In this document: positions 9,462 to 20,599 of the stretch, in pieces
Layout: each line of letters begins with the position of its first letter
Position numbering within the stretch: position 1 is the stretch's first letter
Assembly (NCBI GenBank): GCA_029227175.1
Contig: JAQXZK010000014.1
Location: 1-46,541 of the forward strand
Length of the DNA stretch: 46,541 nt
From: Bacteroidales bacterium
GTDB taxonomy: Bacteria > Bacteroidota > Bacteroidia > Bacteroidales > Bacteroidaceae
Direction: 5' to 3'
Position numbers and translations under genes: made by a program
The notes under the pieces: model-generated
Seen by the model: the letters and a program-made list of their open reading frames with translations, nothing else
Databases searched by the model: none
Told to the model about the DNA's origin: nothing

Positions 9462-9761
9462 CACATTTTCACTGCTCTACATTTTGAATGCACAACATCC
9501 GGGACAGAATGCCTTCAACTCTCAGGACAACTATTGCATACGGTCGGGATGAGCCGTACCTTTGCTGGTGTGATTCGGACGGGTATTCATCAGCCTCCGC
9601 GATGAGGAGCGATGAGGACTCATTGAGGAGCCTTTGAGGGCCCAGCGAGGCTCGGAAATGGTCGCCCGTCGAAATCCGATTGTCAAACCTAACACCGTCC
9701 TCAACGGCATACAAATGGTCGGCAGACTCTACCTCTGCGCTGGCTTTGAGGAAAAACAACC

Positions 9762-10013
9762 ATGGCACGTATTACGCCAATCGATGTCATTAAAGGTTTC
9801 TCATGGGTTACTCCGGTTATCTCGCTGATATGCTGTAACTCTACGTTTGTAAATCAAATTGTTCGCATGCAGTGGGAGATGCCTCCCAAGTTCCTCCCAA
9901 GTGAGTCCCATTTTTTTACAGACAAGGATGGGGACGGAGAGAAGATGCAACGGAGAGAACAGAGAGCAGATTCTTTTATCTCGCGAGCGTACAAAAAGAG
10001 GGTGCGCCAATGA
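9762..10013 (+). pseudogene. Possible remnant of a small ORF starting MARITPIDVIKG
   Basis: An 83-codon ORF opens with MARITPIDVIKG, a style I associate with short conserved Bacteroidales ORFs. After about 12 residues the sequence no longer reads like a protein family, and an alternative frame continues with GYSGYLADML. A frameshifted remnant is one reading and chance is another. Its end overlaps the GH3 terminator stem (9993-10026), which argues against an intact gene. Confidence 0.2.
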
Positions 10014-10026
10014 TGACACACCCTCT
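9993..10026 (-). terminator. Terminator of the GH3 gene
   Basis: On the minus strand AAGAGGGTGTG pairs with CGCACCCTCTT across a short loop, and the second arm runs into TTTTTG. It lies 24 nt downstream of the GH3 stop codon. Confidence 0.85.
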
Positions 10027-10049
10027 TAATATTGTTTTTATAGTTTTTT

Positions 10050-12899
10050 TTACTTGAATGTCACTTCGGCAATGCCTGCATTATCTGTTTCGAGCAGGAT
10101 GCGCAGGTCACTTGCTGTTGTCTCACGGAAGTTGCATGTAATCAATCTTCCAAATTCGTTTGGAGTTACCTTGCTGGTATAAACGTCCAGGAATTGTCCT
10201 CCTCCACTTGAGAGCTGCACTTTGAATTTTACTTCTTCGCGCTGTTTGCTTGTGACTGCCACTTTAACCATGGCTATAGGCTGGTCATTTTTCAACGTAA
10301 AGGTGATGTAGTCGCCTTTCTTACCTGTCCATGCTGTTTTGATGTTGCCATCAATTACAGCTTGAATCTGCTGGGTGTTCGAACTTGCCTGAATGAGTTT
10401 TGAAGCTTCTTTGATTGCTTTATCTTTCTCTTGCTTCAGATTGGATTCACGCATTGCGTAGTCAATGACCGTGAGTTCCTTTTGCAGCTTGATGTCGGTT
10501 GAAGACGCTCCAACCATCAGGTTGAAATCACCGGGTTCAACAACCCAGTGCATGTTGCCGTCTAATAATTCCAGATGCTTGCGGTCAATGGTGAATGAGA
10601 CCTCCTTGCTTTCGCCTGCTTCCAAGTGAATTCTGTCAAATCCGGCGAGGTTCTTCTCGTAGGTTGTGACGCTGCTCACCATGTCTCGAACATAGAGCTG
10701 TACCACCTCATCTCCGGCACGTTTACCTGTATTCTTGATGGTGAAGGAAACTGTGGCTTTCTCGTCTGGTGTGATGACAGTCGGACTGACTTTTATGTCT
10801 GAATATTCAAATGTAGTGTAGCTCAATCCGAAGCCGAACGGATAAAGTGGGCCGTTGATGCGTGACTGATTGCCCTTCAAACCTTCTCCAGAGCCTCCGT
10901 CACTTTGTGAAGCCGGCTTGGCAGGGAAGTTAAAAGGAATCTGACCAACTGTCTTGGGGACAGTGACTGTAAGCTTGCCACCAGGGTTGTAGTCTCCAAA
11001 GATGACCTCGGCAATGGCTGTTCCACCTTTAGATCCCGGATACCAACATTCAAGGATGGACTGTACGTTGCGCGCTGCCCAGTTAATAGACAATGGACGC
11101 CCGTTGATGAGTACGAGAATGACGGGTTTCCCAGTGGCATAGATAGCCTTCAGGAGATCTTCCTGGCGCCCCGGGAGGTCGATGCTTGTGCGCGACTTGT
11201 TTTCACCGCAGGTGCGTTGCCCGCCACCCAAAACGACTACTGCTACGTCAGCCTTCTTCGCATTCTCAACAGCCTCATTGATGTCTGCTTTTTCTTGGTC
11301 TGTCAACGGATAGTCCATGATTTCACTGTCGGGCCAGTGTTCATCGACAAGATCGCAGCCTTTGGCGTAAAGCACGTTTGCTTTACCGGCTGTGTATTCT
11401 TTGATGCCTCGTAAAACACTGGTTACGTCAACTGCCAATGGGCCATAGTGTGTCAAAGCATAGTTCGTCTCGTCTGCGTTTGGTCCGCATACAGCGATAG
11501 TTTTTACCTTATTTATTTGTAAAGGCAGGGTGTTGTCTTGATTCTTCAGCATGACAATGGATTGTCGAGAGGCTTCAAGTGCCACCTGCTGATAATCTTC
11601 TGACTCAACCACTTTGTCTGCTCCGGCCAAATCGGTTTGATAGGGCGAGTCAAAGAGGCCTACAAGGAATTTTACACGGAGAATATCACGTACCCTGTTG
11701 TTGATTACTTCTTCACTTACACCACCTTCTTTTACAAGCTCACGCAATGGAAGAACGTATGAGTCGGGTGAACGGAAAGTACAACGTACGTTTAGTCCCG
11801 CAAGCACGCTTTGGCGAACAGCTTCTTTCATATCCTTGGCGGTATGGTGCTTCCCTTCCAGATATTCTACTGCATCACTGTCAGATACAACGTATCCTTT
11901 GAAGCCAAACTCACCACGCAAACGTGTTGTCAGCCAATAATAGCTACTTTGGATAGGCACACCATCATAGTCGTTGTAGGAACTCATTACACCGAGCAGG
12001 CCTGTTTCGGGAATTACTCTGCGGTAAGGATACATGTGGATGTTCTCCACTTCGCGTGGAGAAATTTGCGGATCGTTACGCGCATACCCCTCACGTCCTC
12101 CTTTGTTGTTGCTATAGATGGCATAATGTTTGGCGGTGGCGGCTACCTGATAGTCTTTCTGGAGACCTTTCACCATCTGGATACCCAGTTCAGCCACGAG
12201 ATAAGGAGATTCGCCATATACTTCTTCCATACGCCCCCAACGTTGGTCTCTGGCAACATCAAGTATCGGAGCATAAACATTGGTATAGCCCAGCATTTTT
12301 GCTTCATGGCCTGTAATGTATCCAATCTTGTTGATAAGTTCGCGATTCCAGGTATGACCCAAACCCAACTGTGTCGGAAAGTTGGTGGCCCGGAAACTTT
12401 CAACACCACGAATACCTTCGTTGGTGAAATCTACAGGAATACCGAGTCGGGTTTCTTCAACGAAAAATCTCTGCACCTCATTCAATGCCCATGCGTGTTT
12501 GGAAGCAGGCCAGCAATACTCATTCTCAGACGGTGGGAGTCTCCACTGGCGGAATCCGTTCAGGTGCTCGTCAATGGCACCCATACCGTCTTTCCAAATT
12601 TTTTCTTTCCACTCCGGAGTAGGCAGGTCGTCTTTCAATACGCGCTGATATCCATAGAGAGTAACCATCTGACAGGTCTTTTCGTCCATATTCATTTGAC
12701 TGAGAAGGTCCTCGATACGGTCTTCAATGTTGGCATTCGGGTTTTCATATACATCCATTACTCCATTTTTGTTGAAGTCAATCCACCCCTTGTGGTAGAT
12801 GGCTGACTTGGACGGCTTGTAAACAGCCGGAATTTTCACCTGTGCTTGCATAACCAAACAACAGGCAATCAATGTGATAAACAACAAGGTTTTTTTCAT
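10050..12899 (-). CDS. Secreted GH3 beta-glycosidase (BglX-like) with extra C-terminal domain
   Basis: This is a family 3 retaining glycoside hydrolase, 949 aa, with a signal peptide (about 1-20, ending MQAQ), so periplasmic or outer-surface. Visible order: an unusual DFNKNGVMDVYE loop at 41-52 matching the EF-hand/dockerin calcium spacing; the GH3 (beta/alpha)8 domain with KHYAIYSNN (about 257-265) and nucleophile Asp340 in VVSDSDA; the alpha/beta sandwich (about 420-650); an Fn3-like domain with GDEVVQLYVRD (about 720-800); then a 130-residue tail (about 820-949) that looks like a beta-sandwich carbohydrate-binding domain (TAWTGKKGDYITFTL). Substrate, beta-glucoside or xyloside, is not readable. 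It stands alone with its own promoter and terminator. Confidence 0.92.
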   Translation of the reverse strand: MKKTLLFITLIACCLVMQAQVKIPAVYKPSKSAIYHKGWIDFNKNGVMDVYENPNANIEDRIEDLLSQMNMDEKTCQMVTLYGYQRVLKDDLPTPEWKEKIWKDGMGAIDEHLNGFRQWRLPPSENEYCWPASKHAWALNEVQRFFVEETRLGIPVDFTNEGIRGVESFRATNFPTQLGLGHTWNRELINKIGYITGHEAKMLGYTNVYAPILDVARDQRWGRMEEVYGESPYLVAELGIQMVKGLQKDYQVAATAKHYAIYSNNKGGREGYARNDPQISPREVENIHMYPYRRVIPETGLLGVMSSYNDYDGVPIQSSYYWLTTRLRGEFGFKGYVVSDSDAVEYLEGKHHTAKDMKEAVRQSVLAGLNVRCTFRSPDSYVLPLRELVKEGGVSEEVINNRVRDILRVKFLVGLFDSPYQTDLAGADKVVESEDYQQVALEASRQSIVMLKNQDNTLPLQINKVKTIAVCGPNADETNYALTHYGPLAVDVTSVLRGIKEYTAGKANVLYAKGCDLVDEHWPDSEIMDYPLTDQEKADINEAVENAKKADVAVVVLGGGQRTCGENKSRTSIDLPGRQEDLLKAIYATGKPVILVLINGRPLSINWAARNVQSILECWYPGSKGGTAIAEVIFGDYNPGGKLTVTVPKTVGQIPFNFPAKPASQSDGGSGEGLKGNQSRINGPLYPFGFGLSYTTFEYSDIKVSPTVITPDEKATVSFTIKNTGKRAGDEVVQLYVRDMVSSVTTYEKNLAGFDRIHLEAGESKEVSFTIDRKHLELLDGNMHWVVEPGDFNLMVGASSTDIKLQKELTVIDYAMRESNLKQEKDKAIKEASKLIQASSNTQQIQAVIDGNIKTAWTGKKGDYITFTLKNDQPIAMVKVAVTSKQREEVKFKVQLSSGGGQFLDVYTSKVTPNEFGRLITCNFRETTASDLRILLETDNAGIAEVTFK

Positions 12900-12911
12900 G
12901 ATTTTAATGTT

Positions 12912-12972
12912 TTTAAGATTGCAAATCTATTAGAAGTTTTGTTTATGATATTAAATATTTAAGATTGCAAAT
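12912..12972 (-). repeat. Direct repeat pair ATTTGCAATCTTAAA upstream of GH3
   Basis: The 15-mer TTTAAGATTGCAAAT (plus-strand reading) occurs at 12912-12926 and again, identically, at 12958-12972. Each copy overlaps a TAnnTTTG -7 box on the minus strand (TAGATTTG 12929-12922 and TATATTTG 12975-12968). This could be a regulator site or tandem promoters. Confidence 0.55.
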
Positions 12973-12999
12973 ATACTCAAGGTTAACATATAAGCCAAA
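12968..12999 (-). promoter_or_regulatory. GH3 promoter (-33/-7)
   Basis: TTTG (12999-12996), then 20 nt, then TATATTTG (12975-12968) on the minus strand: a full match to the Bacteroidetes consensus. The leader would be about 65 nt. Confidence 0.75.
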
Positions 13000-13088
13000 T
13001 TTGGAAAACTCTTTTTGCTTGCCTGGTAAATGAGAAAATTTTGGAGAAATGAAAGGTTATAATAAGGTTTGTTCTAATGGTAGGATAA

Positions 13089-14699
<1,611 letters not shown>

Positions 14700-14725
14700 A
14701 AAAATGACACACGAGTAAGCCTGTT

Positions 14726-14962
14726 ATGAAACTGATAATATATAGTCCGGAAAAGACAGTATTTGACGGTGAGGTCTCGCTCTGTGAGGTTCCTGGCAAG
14801 AAAGGGCGTTTTACCATTCTGCAGAATCATGATTCCATCATTACGACTTTACAACCTGGAAATATCCGATATGTGACGGACGGAAAAGAGGTCTTGCAGT
14901 CGGTGAGATCTGGTTATGTGGAAGTGAAAAAGAACGTGATATCTGCTTGCGTACATCTATGA
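14726..14962 (+). CDS. atpC: ATP synthase F1 epsilon subunit (short form)
   Basis: Part of the central stalk. At 78 aa it covers only the N-terminal beta-sandwich (MKLIIYSPEKTVFDGEV, then GRFTILQNHDSIIT and the GYVEVKKNVISA end). It lacks the C-terminal two-helix domain that inhibits ATP hydrolysis in E. coli. The short form is usual in Bacteroidetes, as far as I recall. Its stop overlaps the next ATG (ATGA at 14959-14962). Confidence 0.92.
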   Translation: MKLIIYSPEKTVFDGEVSLCEVPGKKGRFTILQNHDSIITTLQPGNIRYVTDGKEVLQSVRSGYVEVKKNVISACVHL

Positions 14963-15234
14963 TGTGGCTTGTTTGTCTTGTTGTAGTGACCCTCCTTGTC
15001 GAGACGGCTATTATAGGATGCTACCGATGGGTACAGGCCAATATGCCTGAACAAAGCATTTGGGTTGTATTGGGTGCAAAGGTAGTCAAGATATTAGTGG
15101 CAATAGCGGCAATTTTGGCAGTCTATACTTTCGCTGATGGCGTGAAAATAGAGCATTTTGGTATTGCTGTTGTGACGGTTTATCTGTTGTCCTTGGTTTT
15201 AGAAACAGTGTTTTTTCTTAAAAAGAAGAAATAA
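14959..15234 (+). CDS. Small membrane protein in the ATP synthase operon (AtpI-like position)
   Basis: A 91-aa protein with about three hydrophobic helices, ending in Lys-rich FFLKKKK. I chose the ATG at 14959 because it overlaps the atpC stop as ATGA, typical of translational coupling. A TTG at 14947 would add only MRTS. It sits between atpC and atpB, where other operons carry atpI (c-ring assembly or Mg2+ uptake), but I see no clear AtpI motif. A role in F0 assembly is inferred from position only. Confidence 0.75.
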   Translation: MMWLVCLVVVTLLVETAIIGCYRWVQANMPEQSIWVVLGAKVVKILVAIAAILAVYTFADGVKIEHFGIAVVTVYLLSLVLETVFFLKKKK

Positions 15235-15239
15235 TAACT

Positions 15240-16346
15240 ATGAATTACAAAAATAAGGTTTGGATGTCTTGTCTCACAATGACGCTTGTCGTGTTGATGG
15301 CCTTTGCTCCTGCCAGACTATTTGCGCAGGGTTCCGAACAAGAGTCGGTTGACGAAGCGGCTTCGTCCAAGATTGATATGACTTCTCTCATCCTTGACCA
15401 CATCAGTGATTCTTATGAGTGGCATTTCTGCGGCGAAGGAGAATCAGCGGTTGCTATTCCGTTGCCAATTTTGCTCTACTCCAAGGTACGAAGTGAGTGG
15501 TTTTTCTTTAGCTTCAAGCATCTTGAAGAGGCAGAAGAGCATCATGCTACTTACAACGGATTCAAAATAGCGGAACACGGAGAGGCAAATGCCGGAAAGG
15601 TTGTAGAGTTGAACCCTGCAACCGGAGAGTGGGAGCGTCCGATAGACCTTTCGCTGACTAAAAATGCAGTAGGCCTCTTTTTAAACAGTGCGATTCTTAT
15701 TGCCATCATATTGTATTGCGCTAGCTGGTATAAGAGAAGAAAGGCGGAAGACGAAGCTCCGAGGGGTTTTGTTGGCTTGATTGAAATGCTGGTGTCAATG
15801 GTTTATAATGATATCATCAAGGCAAATATTCCACAGCATGTACAGCGTTATTCCGGTTATCTGTTATGCGCATTTTTCTTTATCTTCTTGACAAATCTGA
15901 TAGGATTGATTCCGGGTTCAGCCAATTTGACGGGTAATATAGCTGTTACTTGTGTCTTGGCTTGCTGCACATTCCTATTCACAAATATTGGAGGTAACAA
16001 GGAATATTGGAAGGAGATATTTTGGGCAGACGGTATGCCGACTTGGCTGAAGCCGATTATGGCTGTGATAGAGTTCTTCGGACTCTTTACAAAGCCTGTT
16101 GCGCTCATGATTCGTCTTTTTGCAAATATTATGGCGGGTCATGCTGCATTGCTGGCTTTGATTGGGGTCATTTTTATCACGGCACAGATTGGTGCACTCA
16201 TAAACGGAATCATGACTCCGTTGTCTGTCTTCTTTGCCATCTTCCTGGATTGTCTGGAATTGCTCGTTGCCTTCATTCAGGCCTATGTGTTCACGATGCT
16301 TTCGGCAGTCTTTATCGGATTGTCCGTTCCTAAACATCATCATTGA
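15240..16346 (+). CDS. atpB: ATP synthase F0 a subunit with signal peptide and N-terminal extension
   Basis: The a subunit forms the ion half-channels against the c ring. The 368 aa exceed E. coli (about 270) because of an N-terminal signal-like segment (about 1-30, ending LFAQG) and a polar domain of roughly 100 residues before the first channel helix. The essential Arg is R292 in MIRLFANIMAGH. The C terminus (SVPKHHH) is His-rich. The start, 5 nt after the preceding gene, is supported by the signal peptide. Bacteroidetes a subunits commonly have such extensions; the role of the domain is unknown to me. Confidence 0.95.
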   Translation: MNYKNKVWMSCLTMTLVVLMAFAPARLFAQGSEQESVDEAASSKIDMTSLILDHISDSYEWHFCGEGESAVAIPLPILLYSKVRSEWFFFSFKHLEEAEEHHATYNGFKIAEHGEANAGKVVELNPATGEWERPIDLSLTKNAVGLFLNSAILIAIILYCASWYKRRKAEDEAPRGFVGLIEMLVSMVYNDIIKANIPQHVQRYSGYLLCAFFFIFLTNLIGLIPGSANLTGNIAVTCVLACCTFLFTNIGGNKEYWKEIFWADGMPTWLKPIMAVIEFFGLFTKPVALMIRLFANIMAGHAALLALIGVIFITAQIGALINGIMTPLSVFFAIFLDCLELLVAFIQAYVFTMLSAVFIGLSVPKHHH

Positions 16347-16391
16347 TAATTAACAAAACAATTAATATTAACAATTTAAAAATTTATAACT

Positions 16392-16622
16392 ATGCTTTTG
16401 GAAATTCTTTCTACACAGGGTGCAGCCGCAATCGGCGCAGGTATTGTTGCAATCGGTGCAGGTCTCGGTCTCGGTAAGATTGGTTCTTCTGCTATGGATG
16501 CTATGGCTCGTCAGCCGGAGGCTATCAGCAAGATTCAGACTCCAATGATTATCATCGGTGCTCTCGTTGAAGGTGTATCACTTATTGGTGTTGTTGCCTG
16601 TCTGCTGGGTGTTCTTTCATAA
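16392..16622 (+). CDS. atpE: ATP synthase F0 c subunit
   Basis: The rotor-ring proteolipid, 76 aa, is a hairpin of two helices joined by the conserved loop ARQPEA (39-44). The ion-binding carboxylate is Glu60 in GALVEGVSLIG. The Na+-type signature (Gln in helix 1 and E-S-T...Y in helix 2, as in Ilyobacter) is absent: the helix-1 position is Leu and the carboxylate is followed by Gly-Val-Ser. Proton coupling is therefore the better reading. The Gly-rich first helix (AIGAGIVAIGAGLGLG) is typical. Confidence 0.96.
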   Translation: MLLEILSTQGAAAIGAGIVAIGAGLGLGKIGSSAMDAMARQPEAISKIQTPMIIIGALVEGVSLIGVVACLLGVLS

Positions 16623-16706
16623 TAAGTATAAACAAAAAATGGCTTGTTGAGCGGGTAAGCTTTTCTTTCCGATGTCAATCAAGTCGATTTTTATTACATA
16701 GCATTT

Positions 16707-17201
16707 ATGTCATTGTTAACTCCCGAAATAGGGCTTCTTTTCTGGATGATTGTTGCTTTTGGCGTTGTATTCTTTGTACTTGCCAAGTTCGGATTCCCGA
16801 TTATCACACAGATGGTTGATGAACGCAAGAAGTACATCGATGAATCGCTCGAAGCGGCTCGTTTGGCCAATGAAAAACTGGCTAAGATACAGGAAGAGAG
16901 TGCCGCCATGCTGAAGCAGGCTCAGGAAAAGCAAAGCCAGATACTGGCAGATGCTGTTGAGATGCGCAAGCAGATTGTCGAGAAGGCGCAGGCAGAGGCT
17001 ACGGTTGCCGGCCAGAAAATTCTGGCAGAGGCAAAGCAACAAATACAGATGGAGAAGGAGGATGCCATTCGTGACATCCGTCGTCAGGTTGGCGAACTCT
17101 CTGTTCATGTTGCCGAGAAGGTACTTCGTCAAAGTCTTCAGACAAACAAGGAACAGATGGCAATGATCGACCGCATGCTCGATGAGTTAGAAACTAAATA
17201 A
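16707..17201 (+). CDS. atpF: ATP synthase F0 b subunit
   Basis: Peripheral stalk, 164 aa. One N-terminal membrane helix (about 8-27, [20 protein letters not shown]) is followed by a long charged coiled coil rich in Ala, Glu, Gln and Lys (about 30-160). The AKFGFPII turn after the helix is the usual b-subunit feature. It lies 84 nt after atpE and 12 nt before atpH. Confidence 0.95.
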   Translation: MSLLTPEIGLLFWMIVAFGVVFFVLAKFGFPIITQMVDERKKYIDESLEAARLANEKLAKIQEESAAMLKQAQEKQSQILADAVEMRKQIVEKAQAEATVAGQKILAEAKQQIQMEKEDAIRDIRRQVGELSVHVAEKVLRQSLQTNKEQMAMIDRMLDELETK

Positions 17202-17213
17202 GTCAAAACAGAA

Positions 17214-17774
17214 ATGGATATTGGAGTAATCGCCAAACGTTATGCCAAGGCCTTGTTGCTTTTTGCACAGGAGGAGAAAGCCGAAGATACAGTTTATAAG
17301 GAAGTGCTTCAGGTAATCAAGTCCTATGACAAACTGCCGCAATTGGCGCAGGTGTTGGGAAACCCTCTTCTGCCGAGTGAGCAGAAAGAGTTGGTTATCT
17401 GCCAAGCTGCATCGACCAAGGTGAGCTCAGTCTTCCAAAAATTTGCCACTTTGCTTGTAGCTCATCGTCGGGAATCGTTCTTGCTCTTTATAGCCTATAG
17501 TTTTGTAAAACTCTATCGAGAGATGAAGCACATCAGTGTGGGAAAACTCATTACTGCTGTGCCTGCCGACAAGAGAATATCCACTCGTCTGGAAAAGATG
17601 ATCGAGGATCGTTCACAAAACTCTATAGAAGTTATTATGGAAACTAAGGTTGACCCGAATATTTTAGGCGGTTTCATCTTTCAACTCGATGATATGCGTC
17701 TTGACGCAAGCGTATCTACGCAGTTTGAGCAGATTAAGAAGCAGTTTATTGAAAAAAATAAAAGAATTATATGA
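17214..17774 (+). CDS. atpH: ATP synthase F1 delta subunit
   Basis: Links F1 to the peripheral stalk (OSCP homologue), 186 aa. The opening [16 protein letters not shown] is the helical-bundle signature. The C-terminal [20 protein letters not shown] matches the conserved G(G)F.....D..(L/I)D.S end. Its stop codon overlaps the atpA start (ATGA at 17771-17774). Confidence 0.95.
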   Translation: MDIGVIAKRYAKALLLFAQEEKAEDTVYKEVLQVIKSYDKLPQLAQVLGNPLLPSEQKELVICQAASTKVSSVFQKFATLLVAHRRESFLLFIAYSFVKLYREMKHISVGKLITAVPADKRISTRLEKMIEDRSQNSIEVIMETKVDPNILGGFIFQLDDMRLDASVSTQFEQIKKQFIEKNKRII

Positions 17775-19351
17775 GTAATATCAAAGCCAGCGAAGTTAGC
17801 GAAGTGCTTCTTGAACAACTCAAGGGCATTGATACCAGCGCACGTTTCGACGAGGTCGGTACCGTACTTACCGTGGGAGACGGTGTGGCTCGTATTTATG
17901 GTTTGCGCAACGCTGAAGCTAATGAATTGTTGGAATTCGAAAATGGTGTAATGGCTATTGTCATGAACCTTGAGGAAGACAATGTCGGAGCTGTGCTTCT
18001 CGGTGGTGCCGAAAAGATTCGAGAAGGTATGGTTGTCAAACGAACCAAACGTATCGCGTCTATTCAGGTGAACGAAAGCATGTTCGGTCGTGTTATCAAT
18101 CCGCTTGGTGAGCCACTTGATGGTATGGGGCCTATTGAAGGTGAAAAATTCGAAATGCCACTTGAACGCAAAGCACCGGGTGTTGTATTTCGTCAGCCGG
18201 TAAAGATGCCATTGCAGACGGGTTTGAAGGCCGTTGATGCGATGATTCCAATTGGTCGTGGCCAGCGTGAATTGATAATCGGTGACCGTCAGACCGGTAA
18301 GACTGCCATTGCCATTGACACGATTATTAACCAGAAGGCAAATTACGAAGCAGGAAAGCCTGTATATTGTATTTATGTTGCCATTGGACAGAAAGGTTCT
18401 ACTGTAGCATCACTTGTGCAGACTCTTCGTGAGAAAGGCGCCATGCCTTATACTTGTGTTGTTGCTGCAACCGCCGCTGATTCTGCAGCATTACAATATT
18501 TTGCGCCATTTGCCGGTGCAGCTATCGGAGAATTTATCCGTGATACCGGTGGTCATGCTTTGGTTGTATATGATGATTTGTCCAAGCAGGCTGTTGCTTA
18601 TCGTGAGGTATCACTGATTCTTCGCCGTCCGTCAGGACGTGAGGCTTATCCTGGTGACGTGTTCTATTTGCATTCACGTCTTTTGGAACGTGCTGCAAAG
18701 ATTATCGAGCAGCAGGAGGTTGCTGAGCAGATGAATGACCTTCCTGACTCACTCAAGGGTAAGGTAAAGGCCGGTGGCTCGCTTACTGCACTTCCTATCA
18801 TTGAGACACAGGCGGGTGACGTTTCTGCTTATATCCCGACAAATGTGATTTCAATCACCGACGGTCAGATTTTCTTGGAAACAGACCTTTTCAATCAGGG
18901 TTTCCGTCCGGCGATTAACGTGGGTATTTCTGTATCTCGTGTAGGTGGTTCTGCACAGATAAAGTCCATGAAGAAGGTAGCGGGTACCTTGAAGATTGAC
19001 CAGGCGCAGTATCGTGAGTTGGAGGCATTCTCCAAGTTCTCGAGTGATATGGATGCAGTTACAGCAATGGCTATTGACCGCGGACGTAAAAACAATAAAT
19101 TGTTGATTCAGCCACAGTATTGTCCGATGCCGGTTGGCGAGCAGATTGCCATCCTATATTGCGGAACCAAGGGATTGATGTCTAAAATCAGTGTAGAACA
19201 GGTACCGGAGTTTCAGAATAAGTTCCTCTCCCTGCTTCGTGCTGCTCATCAGGATGATGTTATCAATCCTCTTGCAGCAGGCAAGATTGATGACACAATT
19301 ACCGGAATCATTACAGAGGTTGCTGCAAGCATCTGTGCAGAACTTGCGTAA
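17771..19351 (+). CDS. atpA: ATP synthase F1 alpha subunit
   Basis: Non-catalytic nucleotide-binding subunit, 526 aa. Walker A is [22 protein letters not shown] is the Walker B region, and the signature [11 protein letters not shown] is nearly intact (here [21 protein letters not shown]). The alpha arginine finger lies in [11 protein letters not shown]. The start is fixed by the 4-nt overlap with atpH. Confidence 0.98.
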   Translation: MSNIKASEVSEVLLEQLKGIDTSARFDEVGTVLTVGDGVARIYGLRNAEANELLEFENGVMAIVMNLEEDNVGAVLLGGAEKIREGMVVKRTKRIASIQVNESMFGRVINPLGEPLDGMGPIEGEKFEMPLERKAPGVVFRQPVKMPLQTGLKAVDAMIPIGRGQRELIIGDRQTGKTAIAIDTIINQKANYEAGKPVYCIYVAIGQKGSTVASLVQTLREKGAMPYTCVVAATAADSAALQYFAPFAGAAIGEFIRDTGGHALVVYDDLSKQAVAYREVSLILRRPSGREAYPGDVFYLHSRLLERAAKIIEQQEVAEQMNDLPDSLKGKVKAGGSLTALPIIETQAGDVSAYIPTNVISITDGQIFLETDLFNQGFRPAINVGISVSRVGGSAQIKSMKKVAGTLKIDQAQYRELEAFSKFSSDMDAVTAMAIDRGRKNNKLLIQPQYCPMPVGEQIAILYCGTKGLMSKISVEQVPEFQNKFLSLLRAAHQDDVINPLAAGKIDDTITGIITEVAASICAELA

Positions 19352-19368
19352 AAACATAAATCTGGAAT

Positions 19369-20241
19369 ATGGCTTCATTAAAAGAAATCAAAGGGCGCAT
19401 TGGCTCGGTTGAGGGTACGCTGAAGATTACCTCTGCCATGAAAATGGTTGCTTCTGCAAAGTTACACAAGGCGCAGGGAGCTATAGAAAGCATGTTGCCT
19501 TATGACAAGCAGTTGCATAAGATCATGGTAAGTCTCTTGAGTGGTGATGCACAGGTATCTACACCTTTGTGTCAACCTCGTACGCAGATAAAGCGGGTGG
19601 CAATTGTTGCTATTGCGTCAAACAGCTCTCTTTGTGGAGGTTATAACAGCAATGTGACACGTCATCTCACATCTGTCATCAAGGAATACGGCAAGAACCT
19701 TTCTCCAGACGCCATTGACTGCTATGTCATTGGCCGTAAGCTGGAACAGTCAATGAGTAAGATGCAGGGCTTCAACCTTATCAATGATTATGTGGATAAG
19801 GGTGACAACCCGACATTTTCAACTGCCCAACAACTTGCTACCGCATTGATGAAGGATTATATCGAGGGTCGTATTGATGGTGTGGAGCTTGTTTACATGC
19901 ACTTCAAGAATACGGCAAGTCAGATTCCAACTCGTGAAATCTATCTTCCGGTACCCTTACAGAAGACAGAGAACAATGAAGTGCAGACGGTAGAATATAT
20001 TATTGAGCCTACTCCTTCAGAGGTGCTAAATGAACTTATTCCGGATGCACTTTGCATGAAAATATTTACGGTGATGCTCGATGCGCAGGCTGCTGAACAT
20101 GCTGCCAGAACTGTTGCCATGCAGACAGCCACAGACAACGCCAACGACTTGCTTGATGAACTTAGAATCCAATATAACAAAGGACGTCAGGCGGCTATCA
20201 CAGCTGAACTTCTGGATATTGTGGGCGGTAGTATGCATTGA
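19369..20241 (+). CDS. atpG: ATP synthase F1 gamma subunit
   Basis: Central rotor shaft, 290 aa. The N-terminal coiled-coil helix reads LKEIKGRIGSVEGTLKITSAMKMVA. The C-terminal helix carries the family signature around ARTVAMQTATDNANDLLDEL followed by YNKGRQAAITAELLDIVGG. It is the last gene of the operon, with a terminator about 93 nt downstream. Confidence 0.97.
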   Translation: MASLKEIKGRIGSVEGTLKITSAMKMVASAKLHKAQGAIESMLPYDKQLHKIMVSLLSGDAQVSTPLCQPRTQIKRVAIVAIASNSSLCGGYNSNVTRHLTSVIKEYGKNLSPDAIDCYVIGRKLEQSMSKMQGFNLINDYVDKGDNPTFSTAQQLATALMKDYIEGRIDGVELVYMHFKNTASQIPTREIYLPVPLQKTENNEVQTVEYIIEPTPSEVLNELIPDALCMKIFTVMLDAQAAEHAARTVAMQTATDNANDLLDELRIQYNKGRQAAITAELLDIVGGSMH

Positions 20242-20333
20242 TGTACAGTAAATAGGATAGGGAATGTCCTTGCAAGATAATTAACGAGTGTATTGAAATC
20301 TACGTTCCTTCTTTAATTTCAGATTAGAGGTAT

Positions 20334-20375
20334 AAGCCTAAAGGTGGTTGAATGAAACCTCCTTTAGGCTTTTAT
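20334..20375 (+). terminator. Terminator of the ATP synthase operon
   Basis: AAGCCTAAAGG (20334-20344) pairs perfectly with CCTTTAGGCTT (20361-20371), with additional GGTT/AACC pairing inside, and runs into TTTTA. Confidence 0.85.
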
Positions 20376-20599
20376 CATGCCTGATATGAAAGCCAAATCA
20401 AAATGAGCGATTTGGGATAATTCGTCAGGCGAATCGTATGCTTTTGGCTGTGTTTAAATGGCGTTATAACGCTGTATGAACGGTGTTGAATGCTATCGGG
20501 GTTTGATTGGACACAGATTGTTTACTTCTATTCTATGGGTTCGTTACTAAATGCGTCCTAATAACCTTTTGGGGGAGGACAACCAAACAAACCTATTAA

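Larger units (their letters stand above)
8813..10049. other. 1.2-kb gene-poor intergenic region with palindromes and inverted repeats
   Basis: No open frame here looks like an intact gene. Both strands give only short ORFs of 64-99 codons. The region holds a palindrome-rich patch (8930-9020), a 19-bp inverted-repeat pair (9182-9200 and 9443-9461) around a low-complexity AT-rich core with one GC-only islet (9310-9322), a possible decayed small ORF (9762-10013) and the GH3 terminator. I see no tRNA or transposase. Confidence 0.6.

Noticed and set aside
9469..9768. 99-codon minus-strand ORF in the intergenic region
   Set aside because: No family resemblance, no promoter, and composition typical of a chance frame. 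The opposite strand gives similarly short frames.
11811..12806. 331-codon plus-strand ORF
   Set aside because: It lies antisense inside the GH3 gene, whose family motifs are intact on the other strand. The plus-strand translation shows no family features.
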